Below the pieces are notes generated by a model, which searched no databases, was not told where the DNA came from, and saw only the letters and a list, made by a program, of their open reading frames with translations. From UBA4644 sp964541085 (GTDB taxonomy: Bacteria > Bacillota > Clostridia > Oscillospirales > Butyricicoccaceae), in contig CAZIPA010000034.1 in assembly GCA_964541085.1 (NCBI GenBank), positions 1 through 21,856 on the forward strand: DNA of 21,856 nucleotides, read 5' to 3'. Positions 1 to 7,817 of this stretch are shown here, piece by piece (positions within the stretch are counted from its first letter, which is position 1; the number at the start of each line of letters is the position of its first letter). Both the position numbers and the translations under genes were made by a program.

Positions 1-187
1 TGTTTTTCCCGATCTGGCACAGCCACACCCGCACATCACATTCGCCGCGAAACTGCTCCAGCTGCTGCATGGCCTTGAAAAAAGTCTCCGCTGTCAGTTC
101 CTCTGCCAGCTGTTCACTGCCGGTGAGCTGGCGAAGATAGCGGTATACCGCCGAAAAACAGCTGCGGTACAGGGCTTCAAACTCCAT
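1..187 (-). CDS. ECF-type RNA polymerase sigma factor, N-terminal part (runs off left edge)
   Basis: The minus strand reads from an ATG at 187 to the window edge without a stop, giving 62 residues. The start MEFEALYRSCFSAVYRYL, the central AEELTAETFFKAM and the later FRGECDVRVWLCQIGKN match sigma-70 region 2 of ECF sigma factors, which binds core polymerase and melts the -10 element. A strong GGGAGGTGAAC ribosome binding site lies just upstream of the ATG. The gene is downstream of, and co-directional with, the serine hydrolase, but an intrinsic terminator lies between them, so it probably has its own promoter. A TATAAG -10-like hexamer lies about 25 nt upstream of the ATG, without a convincing -35. 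ECF factors usually have an adjacent anti-sigma gene, which would lie outside the window. The family call is confident; the regulon is unknown. Confidence 0.85.
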   Translation of the reverse strand, partial: MEFEALYRSCFSAVYRYLRQLTGSEQLAEELTAETFFKAMQQLEQFRGECDVRVWLCQIGKN

Positions 188-249
188 GGGCTGTTCACCT
201 CCCTTCACTTATATGACTGCTGAAAATGCCGAATCTTACAGTTTTTCCG
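188..249. other. short intergenic region upstream of the sigma factor gene
   Basis: This spacer holds the ribosome binding site and presumed promoter of the ECF sigma gene. I see no further gene or convincing motif in it. Confidence 0.4.
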
Positions 250-293
250 AAAAAGAAAACCACCGGCACAGGTGCGTTATCCTGCGCTGGTGG
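250..293 (-). terminator. Rho-independent terminator after the serine hydrolase
   Basis: The arms at 260-272 and 281-293 pair over 11 of 13 positions around an 8-nt loop. On the minus strand the stem is followed directly by a TTTTCTTTT tract. The TAA that ends the frameshifted tail of the serine hydrolase lies in the loop, so this terminator fits tightly to the end of that extended reading frame. Confidence 0.85.
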
Positions 294-411
294 CATCCTT
301 TTGCCCATAATACCGGTTGACCAGACTGATATACCCCAACTCCTTTTGCGTCACAGACGGTGCAGGGCTGTCCCATCCTTCTTCGGAGGTTCCGCCGGTG
401 TAGCCGCTTAT
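277..411 (-). other. frame-shifted C-terminal extension of the serine hydrolase
   Basis: Immediately past the serine hydrolase stop, the -1 frame stays open for 44 codons and ends with TAA in the terminator loop. The reading, beginning ISGYTGGTSEEGWDS and ending YYGQKDATSAG, has ordinary protein composition. It joins smoothly to the SAE end of the annotated protein if one A is restored in GGAATAAGC, which would make the protein about 382 residues. The choices are a real one-base deletion, a sequencing or assembly error, or a programmed -1 shift. No classical X XXY YYZ slippery heptamer is evident, which makes the last least likely. Confidence 0.5.
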
Positions 412-1424
412 TCCGCGCTGTCGATGAAGCTGCGGATGTGGCCGAAGGATGTTCCGTCGGTCAGTTTTTCCAGCAGCCGGAAATAAAAATCGGGGCCGTT
501 GTCGCTGTTGGTGACGATCACCGCACCGTCGCCGGTCTGTTTGTCCCAGATCTGGAGAGATTTGAAGCCGTCATTGTCGCCCCAGTGCCACAGCACATCC
601 GGCTGCGCCTTGACGATGCCAAAGCCCAGACCCCAGCCGATCTGCTCATCGGCGCTGTTCTGGATGGCGGTCATTTCCGCAAACAGCGCCGGAGACAGTC
701 CACCCCGTTCTCCCATCAGGGCGCACAGGAAGCGGGCATAATCGGCTGCGTAGGAATACAGCGACCATGCAGAATTGGGCTCGGGTGCGTTGCCGCCCGT
801 TCTGCGGCTGTTCCGGCATTTGACCACGCTGCCATCCTTACCAAAGCCCCGGGAAAAGGCCGCGCCCACGGCGGGATTCCAGCAGGCACAGGAGCTTTCC
901 ATGCCATAGGGCAGGAAGAAATGCGAGCGGAACAGCTCGTTCATGTCCTTGCCCTCCAGCTGCTCCACCAGCCTTTGCAGCAGGAAATAGCCTTCGCCGG
1001 AATAGCTGAAGCCATGGCCCGGGTCAAAGAGCATTTTCATGGGCTTTTTTTCCCAGTTGGGCAGGCCGGAGGCGTGGCACAGCACCTGCCGGGGGGTGAT
1101 CTGTCCAAAGCGTTCATCCGCAGACCAGGGGGCCTCCTTCAGCTGTGCCGCAATGGGTGCGTCCAGTGCGATTTTGCCCAGATCCACCTCCCGCAGCGCC
1201 AGCAGGGCAAAGAGGGATTTGGTCAGGGACGCACACTCAAACAGCACGCCCTCCGTCATGGGCACGCCATATTCGTCCCGCACGCCATAAGCCCCGTGAA
1301 AGGCCAGCTGCCCTTCCTCCATCACTGCCACAGTTGCGCCGGGCACACCGTGCTCCTTCAGCCACTGCTCCATGGGAAAGCTGCCCTCCCGCAGCTCTGC
1401 CAGCACCTGCTTTCTGATCCGCAT
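408..1424 (-). CDS. class C beta-lactamase-like serine hydrolase (penicillin-binding protein family)
   Basis: The 338-residue product belongs to the beta-lactamase/D-Ala-D-Ala carboxypeptidase/esterase superfamily. The SxxK nucleophile motif is SLTK (S66, K69), the YxN-equivalent is YSG at 141-143, and the KTG-equivalent is HWG at 280-282. HxG triads are usual in the EstB/esterase-like and PBP4* branches. No signal peptide is visible, so a cytoplasmic hydrolase is likelier than a secreted lactamase. The ATG at 1424 is preceded by CCGGAGGACG, and a promoter lies further upstream. The gene is divergent from the EamA transporter and is followed by a terminator well past its stop. An open -1 frame continues the protein almost to that terminator, so the present stop may be a frameshift. 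The family is certain; the substrate is not known. Confidence 0.88.
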   Translation of the reverse strand: MRIRKQVLAELREGSFPMEQWLKEHGVPGATVAVMEEGQLAFHGAYGVRDEYGVPMTEGVLFECASLTKSLFALLALREVDLGKIALDAPIAAQLKEAPWSADERFGQITPRQVLCHASGLPNWEKKPMKMLFDPGHGFSYSGEGYFLLQRLVEQLEGKDMNELFRSHFFLPYGMESSCACWNPAVGAAFSRGFGKDGSVVKCRNSRRTGGNAPEPNSAWSLYSYAADYARFLCALMGERGGLSPALFAEMTAIQNSADEQIGWGLGFGIVKAQPDVLWHWGDNDGFKSLQIWDKQTGDGAVIVTNSDNGPDFYFRLLEKLTDGTSFGHIRSFIDSAE

Positions 1425-1456
1425 ACGCTCGTCCTCCGGTTGTTTAGAATGCCTTC

Positions 1457-1485
1457 ATTATAAAGCATTCTGCCCGGGGATGCAA
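1457..1485 (-). promoter_or_regulatory. probable sigma-A promoter of the serine hydrolase gene
   Basis: On the minus strand a perfect TATAAT (1457-1462) follows TTGCAT (1480-1485) with a 17-nt spacer. It lies about 32 nt upstream of the start codon. The -35 is a weak match and the -10 is consensus. Confidence 0.6.
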
Positions 1486-1534
1486 GGGCGGAGCCGGCAC
1501 TCTTGTAGTTTTTCGGGAGGTGTGGTAAATGGTA

Positions 1535-1563
1535 TTGACACTGGCAGGGCGTGGGTGTAGGAT
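1535..1563 (+). promoter_or_regulatory. probable sigma-A promoter of the EamA transporter
   Basis: A perfect TTGACA (1535-1540) is followed after 17 nt by TAGGAT (1558-1563), about 58 nt before the ATG at 1621. The spacing is ideal and the -10 matches at four of six positions. Confidence 0.65.
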
Positions 1564-1620
1564 AACAGCGGGAGATAATTCCCAGAAAATTCTTTTTTTC
1601 ATCTTGGGAGGCGAGCTTTT

Positions 1621-2481
1621 ATGTGGATTCTTCTGGCCTTTGGCTCGGCGCTGTTTGCGGGACTGACCTCCATTCTGGCCAAGTGCGGCATACGCAAAAC
1701 CGACTCCACCGTGGCCACCGCCATCCGCACCATTGTGGTGCTGGCATTTTCCTGGCTGATGGTGTTTGTGGTGGGCTCACAGGGGCAGATTACCGCCATT
1801 GACGGCAAAACCCTGCTGTTTCTCATTCTGTCCGGACTGGTCACCGGCGGCAGCTGGCTGTGCTATTTCCGGGCGCTGCAGCTGGGCGATGTGAACAAGG
1901 TGGTTCCCATCGACAAATCCAGCACGGTGCTCACCATTGTGCTGGCGGCGATTTTTTTGCAGGAGGGCATCAGCCTGCTCAAGGGCATCGGTGTGGTGCT
2001 CATTGCCGCAGGTACGCTGCTGATGATTGAAAAAAAGCAGAGCACCGGCGCCGGGAAAAAGGGTTCCCGCTGGCTGTGGTACGCGCTGGGCTCGGCGGTG
2101 TTTGCCAGCCTGACCTCCATTCTGGGCAAGATCGGCATTTCCGGCGTGGAATCCAACCTGGGCACGGCCATCCGCACCGGCGTGGTGCTGGTGATGTCCT
2201 GGATGATGGTGTTTGTGCAGCACAAGCAGGAGGGGCTGAAGCACATTCCCAAAAGCGAGCTGGGCTTTATCTGTCTGTCCGGTCTGGCTACCGGCGGCAG
2301 CTGGCTGTGCTATTACAAGGCCCTTCAGCTGGGCCCGGCCAGCGTTGTCGTGCCCATTGACAAGCTGAGCATTCTGGTCACGGTGGCCTTTTCCTATGTG
2401 GTGTTTCACGAAAAGCTCACTCGGAAATCCGCCCTGGGGCTGGGCGGCATTGTGGCCGGTACGCTGCTGATGCTGGTATAA
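1621..2481 (+). CDS. EamA/DMT-superfamily transporter with duplicated halves
   Basis: The 286-residue, highly hydrophobic protein has about ten membrane spans in two EamA domains (roughly residues 1-138 and 148-286), the usual size for this drug/metabolite exporter superfamily. Both halves carry the same landmarks: GSA(L/V)FA(G/S)LTSIL near the start, GGSWLCY(F/Y)(R/K)ALQLG in the middle, and VVPIDK before the fourth helix. The Ser-Trp and Pro-Ile-Asp motifs are typical of the family. The start is fixed by GGGAGGCGAGC just before the ATG. The gene stands alone, divergent from the serine hydrolase and followed by its own terminator. The substrate cannot be told from sequence; amino acids, sugars and metabolites are all known in the family. 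Confidence 0.92.
   Translation: MWILLAFGSALFAGLTSILAKCGIRKTDSTVATAIRTIVVLAFSWLMVFVVGSQGQITAIDGKTLLFLILSGLVTGGSWLCYFRALQLGDVNKVVPIDKSSTVLTIVLAAIFLQEGISLLKGIGVVLIAAGTLLMIEKKQSTGAGKKGSRWLWYALGSAVFASLTSILGKIGISGVESNLGTAIRTGVVLVMSWMMVFVQHKQEGLKHIPKSELGFICLSGLATGGSWLCYYKALQLGPASVVVPIDKLSILVTVAFSYVVFHEKLTRKSALGLGGIVAGTLLMLV
1642..2480 (+). repeat. internal 447-bp tandem duplication in the EamA gene
   Basis: Matching DNA blocks recur at an offset of exactly 447 bp (149 codons). The GGCTCGGCG block is at 1642 and 2089, and the GGCGGCAGCTGGCTGTGCTA block is at 1846 and 2293. Two-domain EamA proteins are ancient duplications, but this degree of nucleotide likeness suggests a fairly recent copy or gene conversion between the halves. 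Confidence 0.7.
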
Positions 2482-2496
2482 CCCAACAAATTATTT

Positions 2497-2526
2497 TGCC
2501 GCCAGAGCTCTGGCGGCATTTTCTTT
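2497..2526 (+). terminator. Rho-independent terminator of the EamA gene
   Basis: A perfect 22-nt palindrome (TGCCGCCAGAG and its complement, 2497-2518) is followed by TTTTCTTT. It begins 16 nt after the stop codon. Confidence 0.9.
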
Positions 2527-2540
2527 CCGGATAAAATACA

Positions 2541-2573
2541 GGACGGCGGCACACTGGCCGCCGTCCGTTTTTC
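2541..2573. terminator. second terminator between convergent genes, possibly bidirectional
   Basis: A perfect 10-bp stem (GGACGGCGGC, 2541-2550, with 2557-2566) around a 6-nt loop is followed on the plus strand by GTTTTTC. On the minus strand the stem is followed by TGTATTTTATCC, so it may also end the giant minus-strand gene, whose stop is 18-19 nt away. Confidence 0.75.
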
Positions 2574-2591
2574 TGGAGCTTTGCAGGGAAA

Positions 2592-5500
2592 TTATTGCAT
2601 ACAGCGATAGATGAAGGTGACAATCTGTGCCCGGGTGCATTCATCATCGGGGCTGAAGGTATCGCCGTTGCCGGTGCCCTTGGTGATTTCTGCCTCCACA
2701 GCCCACAGTACCGCGCTGGCGTAGTAGGCTTCGGTATTCACATCCACAAAGGGATTTTCAGAACCCACAGCAGGCATATTCTGGCTGCGCCACAGCATGG
2801 TGACAATCTGGGCACGGGTGCAGTTCATCTTGGGGCTGAAGGTGGTATCGGAGGTACCCTTGGTAATGCCATTTTCCACGGCCCACAGCACAGCGTCATA
2901 ATAGTAGCTGCCGGGAATCACATCGGTGAAGGGCATTTCCGTGCTCTTGGGAGCGGGGCTTCCGGCGGCGCGCCACAGGAAGGTGACGGCCTGCTCACGG
3001 GTGCAGATCAGGTCGGGGCTGAAGGTGGTGGCAGAAGTACCGCCGGTAACGCCGGTTTCCGCAGCCCACAGCACAGCGTCCTCATAATATGCGCCGGAGG
3101 GAACATCCGTAAAGGGCTTCTCGGGATCCACAGGCGTGGGCTCCACGGGTGTGGGTTCCACAGGCGTGACAGGTTCCACGGGAGTGACAGGCTCCACAGG
3201 CTTCACAGGCTCCGCAGGCTTGGGGCCGACGGGAGTGGGCAGCGTGACTCCGCGCACATAGTCGCAGACATTACAGGTGCGGTCATTGTCCGTGCTGTAG
3301 ATGTGCTCGCCCCAGCTCTTTACAGAGTCGCAGCGGCTGCAGGCGTACCAGTGCGCAGTTTCATTTCTGCTCCAGATCTTTGCGTAATCGTGGCCCAGAG
3401 CGGGGAGAACCAGATCGGCGATTTCGCCGCCGGCTGCGCCAAAGTGCTTGCCGCAGTTCACGCAATCCTTATGGCCCTTCACGCCGTCGTCGGTACAGGT
3501 GGCGGGAATCTCATCTTCCCAGGCGGTGAAATCGTGGGCATTGGGATCCACGGGAATCACCAGATCGAAAATCTCCTTGCCCATAGCGTCAAAATACTTG
3601 CCGCATTCGTAGCAGTATCTGTGACCCTTAACACCGCTGTCGGTGCAGGTGGCGGGAATCTCGTCTTCCCAGGCGCTGAGGTCATGGGCATTGGGATTCA
3701 CGGGGAGGATCAGATTAAAAATCTCGTTGCCGTTTGCGTCAAAGTGCTTGCCGCAGTCCACGCAATCCTTGTGACCCTTGACGCCGGTCTCCGTGCAGGT
3801 GGCGGGAATCTCGTCTACCCATTCGCCGAAGTCATGAGCCTCGATGAGCTCGAAGTCACAGGTCAGGGTGACGGAATCCAGTCCCAGAGAGGTCAGCGTG
3901 GCAGGCGCTCCGTTGATGGTAAAGATGGTGTCGGCGGTAAAGACATTGGGCTCGACCGCTTCCAGATCGACCTTGATGTTGTAGATGCCGTCGCTGGTAA
4001 AGGTGTCGCCCAGAGCAACATCGTTTCCGGTCGCATCCAGCCACTGGGTCAGGGCAATCGTGTACTCCGTGGAGAAGGTTTCCGCCGCGGAGACCGTTCC
4101 GCCGATCGCCGGTTCCGTGACCAGCAGCTCCACGGCGGCAATGGCGTTTTCGCTCAGGCTGGGAATAGTCTCCGTCTTGATGCCGCCGCAGCCGGAACGG
4201 GTGCAATGATAGGTCTTCAGGCCGGGCTCGGTCAGGGTAGGCTCGGTAGTGATCTCAGGATCACCCCACACATGGCCGAGAGGAGAAGTCTGCTTGGGTG
4301 TGCTCAGCGTTTTGCCGCAGTCATCGCAGATTTTATAGCCCGTGCTGCCGTGCTTGGCGCAGGTAGCCGCACGCTTCAGCTCGGTGTGCGTGTGTACATG
4401 GTTTTCTTCGTCCAGAGAAAGCACCTTGCCGGCACGGATCACCTGATGGCAGCTGGTGCAGTAAATATCGCCGGTGTAAGCGGGCGTAACGCAGGTGCCT
4501 TCCTTCGCGTTCTTTACGGTGGTGTGTCCGTGCTTATAGCCCAGATCGGTGCCGTGCTTGATGTCGCCGCAGGCGCTGCACTTGTAGTCGCCGGTGTAGC
4601 CCTTCTGATAGCAGGTGGCTTCCACAGCGGTGTCTTCGATCAGCTCCCATTCGCCGGTATGCTCGGTGCCGCCGGGTGCGGGGACAAAGTCGCCCACCTT
4701 GCCGATGATCTGGCCGCAATCCACGCAGACCTCATCGCCGGTATAACCGCTGTACATACAGACAGCATCCACCTTGTTGGCCAGCTTTGTGCCGTTTTCG
4801 TGCTTGCATTCCGCATATACCGGGGTGAAATGCAGCCAGCCGCCAGAATGGACACCGAAGCTGTTCAGATACGCTTCGTTCTGCATCACGAACCACCAGG
4901 TGCCATCCGCTTCCGTGTAATATGCAAAGCCGATGTTATCGATGGTTACATATTTGCCGTCGTTCTCGCCGCCGGAATATTTCGTGGTGTAGTCGGTATA
5001 TTTGTTCGTCCAGCCGACGACCTTCTGGCCATCCTTCTGGTGGGGAATCAGATTGACGGTATCTCCGGGCATGGCAAGGCCGAAGGTGCCGAAGCCGAAG
5101 TCGCCGTAGGTCTTATTCACCTCCACAGCCGCATGGTCAGCGCTGATCAGTGTGCGGAGGGTATCCCAATTGGTCTTATTGTTGGCCTCATACAGCTCTC
5201 TGCCGCCGATGGTGTAGCCGCACTGCCAGCATTCCATCACATAGCGGCCCGGGGTCACGGTGTCGTTTTCATTCCGCACGGGAGGTGCATAAACCTTCGG
5301 GATAAAGCTGTGCTTTTCATGGCTCACTGCCGTACAGCCTTCCACCGTGCAGCGCAGGGGATGGGTGTGGTTTGTGCTGTAGGTATCCACAAAGGCAATG
5401 GTTTCGGGTCTGGAGAAGTCCATGACCAGCTCATAATTGTGCTCATGCTTCTTCACATAGCGCACAGTGCCGCAGTCAAGGCAGGTGTACTCATAGTACT

Positions 5501-7742
5501 CCTCAAAGGGGCCAGCAGCATTCTTCGATGCCTTAACGGTGACCGGCGTATCGAAATTATGAGGAATGATGTCTTTCTGCTGGGGATTGGAATGCTCTTC
5601 CCCGGACTCGCCGCAGCAGTAGTCCTTGTGGCCGCCATCATCCTTGAGAACCGTCTTATTTTCGGTGCGGCCATCGTCGCACTTGACATAGAGGGTATAG
5701 TCATACCTGTAGTTCACAGGCTCACACTGGTTATAGACATGGGAAAGCTTCAGTTCCGCCACATCAGAATCCACGGTGGCCAGCACTTCGCCGTCCGGAG
5801 CGGTCAGGGTGACGCGGCAGAAATACTTGTCCACTTCGTCGCATACCCAGTCCACATAGGTGGTCAGCTTGGTGGTCTTCGTACCGCTGACAATACCGTA
5901 GCCGTCCTCGGTTTCATCCTTATCGGTCAGCGGATTGGCGGTGGAGTCATCCCAGGACAGAACATACCACTGATAGCTCAGCGTACCCTTCATGCCCTTG
6001 CCGGTGATCTTGGCCGCAACCTTAAAGCTGACCGTGTTGTTGTTGGGGCACAGGGGATCGTCAAGGTTTGCATTGATATCGCTGACCTTGGTACGGACGC
6101 TCTTGGGCTGGGTCGTGATGGTGATGGGTTCGGTGGCGTCATAGCCGCAGACGGTACAGACCATCTCCGAATTGAACACATGGACAGCCTTGCTCTGCTC
6201 TTCCTTGCAGAGATGGCATTCTTTCCAGTGGTGGCTTGCGTTGTTCACCCAATCGCCAAACTTGTGGGTGTGGTCGCTCTTGCCGTTACACTTGCCGCCC
6301 ACATGGTGGGACTTGCACTGGAAGCAGCTGTAGCAGTATTCATCGTCCTCTTCAACGCACTCAATGCACTTTCTGCATTTAGCGCAATAGATATAGCTTT
6401 CAAGGCAGTTGTCGCACAGGTCGTTGCTGCAGTGCTTCTCTGCGCTGTCGGCGCAGCTGTTGCACAGGCCGCAGTCCTCACAGACATCCTCAAACGCATA
6501 GCAGACACCGCAGTCGGCGCAGTGATTGATCTCGTCGGCGCAATCCAGGCATTCGCCGCAGTCGGAACACAGGTCTACGCAGTCTCTGCAGGCACCGCAG
6601 CTTATGCAAAGCTCGCCATCGTCATGGTGCTCATAGCACATGGAGCAGTGCGTGTCCTCTTCGCAGTTGGCGCACAGACCGCAGTCTTCACAATATTCCG
6701 TACAATCTGGGCAGAGGCCGCAGCTTTCGCACAGCGTCACCGCTCTGCCGCAGGCGCCGCAGTCGGGGCAGTGGTTATCGTCATGGCAGGTCATACACGC
6801 TCTGCAGTTGTCGCAGCGGATGACGCATTCGCCGCAGTTGCCGCAGTCACTGCAGCGGACGCCCACGTCCTCGAAGCAATTACCGCAGGTTGCGCAGGCC
6901 TCACCCGCCTCTTCGTGGCAGGACAGGCACTTTTTTCCGCAGTGATCGCACTGATCGACACATTCGAAGCACAGACCGCAGCTTTCGCAGATTTCGCCGA
7001 CGCAGTCGATGCAGCGGCCGCAGTCATAACAGCCCAGAGGCGTGCCCTCACCCTCACTGATCATATCACCCAGCCAGCAGTGGTGGCAGTCGGGGCAATA
7101 TTCATAGTCATCGTGGCATTCCAGGCAGAGGTCATGGCTCTCGCTATCCCAGGCATCGCATTTTTCGATGCACTCTTCGCATCTGTAGCACTGGTTGCAG
7201 AACGGAGTGTCATATTCTCCGTCATCGCCCTTGGTCAGCAGGCACTTACCGCAGGACTCGCACACATAACCGCTGTGGTCGTTCAGGCAGAGATGGTCGG
7301 TGCCCTCGCTGCACATACCGCCGCAATCGTCATCATAGCACATTCCGCAGTATTCGCAGATGGCAGTCAAAGAACAATCGGCGCATCTTTCGCAGTTCCA
7401 GCAGATTGCGCCTACGCAGAAGATGCACTGACCGCATTCTCTGCAGTACTCGCCTTCATATACGCAGCAGGGGCCGGCGCCGCAGCTTTCACAGATATAC
7501 TCTTCGTCTCCGGTGAAGCACAGACCGCACATGGAGCAGTGACTTGATTCATAGCAATCGTAGTGGTCACTGTATTCGCCGCAGTGCCAGCCTTCGTAAC
7601 CGCAGACCCAGTCACCGTAGATATACTCACCGCAGTATTCGCAATAGTCGCCCTCTTCCCAGTCGTCGGCATGGACATGGGCCGGCAGCAGACTGACTAC
7701 CATAACAAGGCAAAGCAGAATACTTAAAATTCGTTTCTTCAC
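2592..7742 (-). CDS. giant secreted cysteine-rich protein with three C-terminal SLH domains
   Basis: The 1716-residue protein starts at a GTG with a TAAGGAGGAGACCAA ribosome binding site. Signal peptide 1-25 ends AHVHA. Residues 31-490 hold about 100 cysteines (over 20%), mostly as CxxC or CxxCGxC runs rich in Asp/Glu. Residues 491-535 carry a HxHxFGxW unit with two more CxxC pairs, followed near 540-660 by an Ig-like stretch (TITTQPKSV, YQWYV). Further HxH/CxxCG units and three 50-residue repeats (1303-1452) follow, then a Pro-Val-Glu linker (1505-1543). SLH domains begin near 1544, 1605 and 1665 and would anchor the protein to secondary cell-wall polymer. The Cys array resembles chained zinc ribbons, so metal binding or disulfide cross-linking outside the cell are the leading ideas. 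No enzyme domain is recognised. It is the last gene of the minus-strand cluster. Confidence 0.9.
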   Translation of the reverse strand: MKKRILSILLCLVMVVSLLPAHVHADDWEEGDYCEYCGEYIYGDWVCGYEGWHCGEYSDHYDCYESSHCSMCGLCFTGDEEYICESCGAGPCCVYEGEYCRECGQCIFCVGAICWNCERCADCSLTAICEYCGMCYDDDCGGMCSEGTDHLCLNDHSGYVCESCGKCLLTKGDDGEYDTPFCNQCYRCEECIEKCDAWDSESHDLCLECHDDYEYCPDCHHCWLGDMISEGEGTPLGCYDCGRCIDCVGEICESCGLCFECVDQCDHCGKKCLSCHEEAGEACATCGNCFEDVGVRCSDCGNCGECVIRCDNCRACMTCHDDNHCPDCGACGRAVTLCESCGLCPDCTEYCEDCGLCANCEEDTHCSMCYEHHDDGELCISCGACRDCVDLCSDCGECLDCADEINHCADCGVCYAFEDVCEDCGLCNSCADSAEKHCSNDLCDNCLESYIYCAKCRKCIECVEEDDEYCYSCFQCKSHHVGGKCNGKSDHTHKFGDWVNNASHHWKECHLCKEEQSKAVHVFNSEMVCTVCGYDATEPITITTQPKSVRTKVSDINANLDDPLCPNNNTVSFKVAAKITGKGMKGTLSYQWYVLSWDDSTANPLTDKDETEDGYGIVSGTKTTKLTTYVDWVCDEVDKYFCRVTLTAPDGEVLATVDSDVAELKLSHVYNQCEPVNYRYDYTLYVKCDDGRTENKTVLKDDGGHKDYCCGESGEEHSNPQQKDIIPHNFDTPVTVKASKNAAGPFEEYYEYTCLDCGTVRYVKKHEHNYELVMDFSRPETIAFVDTYSTNHTHPLRCTVEGCTAVSHEKHSFIPKVYAPPVRNENDTVTPGRYVMECWQCGYTIGGRELYEANNKTNWDTLRTLISADHAAVEVNKTYGDFGFGTFGLAMPGDTVNLIPHQKDGQKVVGWTNKYTDYTTKYSGGENDGKYVTIDNIGFAYYTEADGTWWFVMQNEAYLNSFGVHSGGWLHFTPVYAECKHENGTKLANKVDAVCMYSGYTGDEVCVDCGQIIGKVGDFVPAPGGTEHTGEWELIEDTAVEATCYQKGYTGDYKCSACGDIKHGTDLGYKHGHTTVKNAKEGTCVTPAYTGDIYCTSCHQVIRAGKVLSLDEENHVHTHTELKRAATCAKHGSTGYKICDDCGKTLSTPKQTSPLGHVWGDPEITTEPTLTEPGLKTYHCTRSGCGGIKTETIPSLSENAIAAVELLVTEPAIGGTVSAAETFSTEYTIALTQWLDATGNDVALGDTFTSDGIYNIKVDLEAVEPNVFTADTIFTINGAPATLTSLGLDSVTLTCDFELIEAHDFGEWVDEIPATCTETGVKGHKDCVDCGKHFDANGNEIFNLILPVNPNAHDLSAWEDEIPATCTDSGVKGHRYCYECGKYFDAMGKEIFDLVIPVDPNAHDFTAWEDEIPATCTDDGVKGHKDCVNCGKHFGAAGGEIADLVLPALGHDYAKIWSRNETAHWYACSRCDSVKSWGEHIYSTDNDRTCNVCDYVRGVTLPTPVGPKPAEPVKPVEPVTPVEPVTPVEPTPVEPTPVDPEKPFTDVPSGAYYEDAVLWAAETGVTGGTSATTFSPDLICTREQAVTFLWRAAGSPAPKSTEMPFTDVIPGSYYYDAVLWAVENGITKGTSDTTFSPKMNCTRAQIVTMLWRSQNMPAVGSENPFVDVNTEAYYASAVLWAVEAEITKGTGNGDTFSPDDECTRAQIVTFIYRCMQ
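3114..3230 (-). repeat. degenerate Pro-Val-Glu repeat linker
   Basis: Degenerate 15-18-bp units encode PVEPVT/PVEPTP repeats at residues 1505-1543. This is a typical extended wall-spanning spacer between the body of the protein and its SLH anchors. Confidence 0.8.
3387..3836 (-). repeat. three tandem 150-bp repeats in the Cys-rich gene
   Basis: The block GGCGGGAATCTC recurs at 3501, 3651 and 3801, an exact 150-bp period. Each 50-residue unit begins HDF or HDL, contains W.DEIPATCT and GVKGH, and has a CxxCGK(H/Y)F pair. The units match the ATC...G...C..CG repeats often seen in clostridial surface proteins. Confidence 0.9.
6273..7652 (-). repeat. coding array of about 100 cysteines in CxxC motifs
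   Basis: The segment encodes residues 31-490. Units of about 18-24 residues of the type C(E/S)(S/D)CGLCxxC recur, for example ICESCGLCFEC, LCESCGLCPDC and VCEDCGLCNSC. The units vary in length and spacing, so this is a diverged repeat rather than an exact one. The stretch is strongly acidic and keeps almost every unit even-paired as CxxC. Confidence 0.85.
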
Positions 7743-7817
7743 TTGGTCTCCTCCTTATATTGAACATAGATTCCGTGCAGTGTTATCCGGCGCACGGGCC
7801 GGTTATTTTAGCGGTAA

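Noticed and set aside
2595..7547. A 1650-codon open frame on the plus strand opposite the Cys-rich SLH gene.
   Set aside because: It is a by-product of the codon pattern of the minus-strand gene (GC-rich third positions, many Cys, Asp and Glu codons). It has no ribosome binding site, its product is low-complexity Ala/Val/Ile text, and the minus frame has a signal peptide, repeats and SLH domains.
6273..7652. The CxxC array as a ferredoxin, rubredoxin or multiheme cytochrome.
   Set aside because: CxxCH heme motifs are few and not systematic, the CxxCxxCxxxCP ferredoxin pattern is absent, and rubredoxin CPxCG pairs do not occur at the right spacing.
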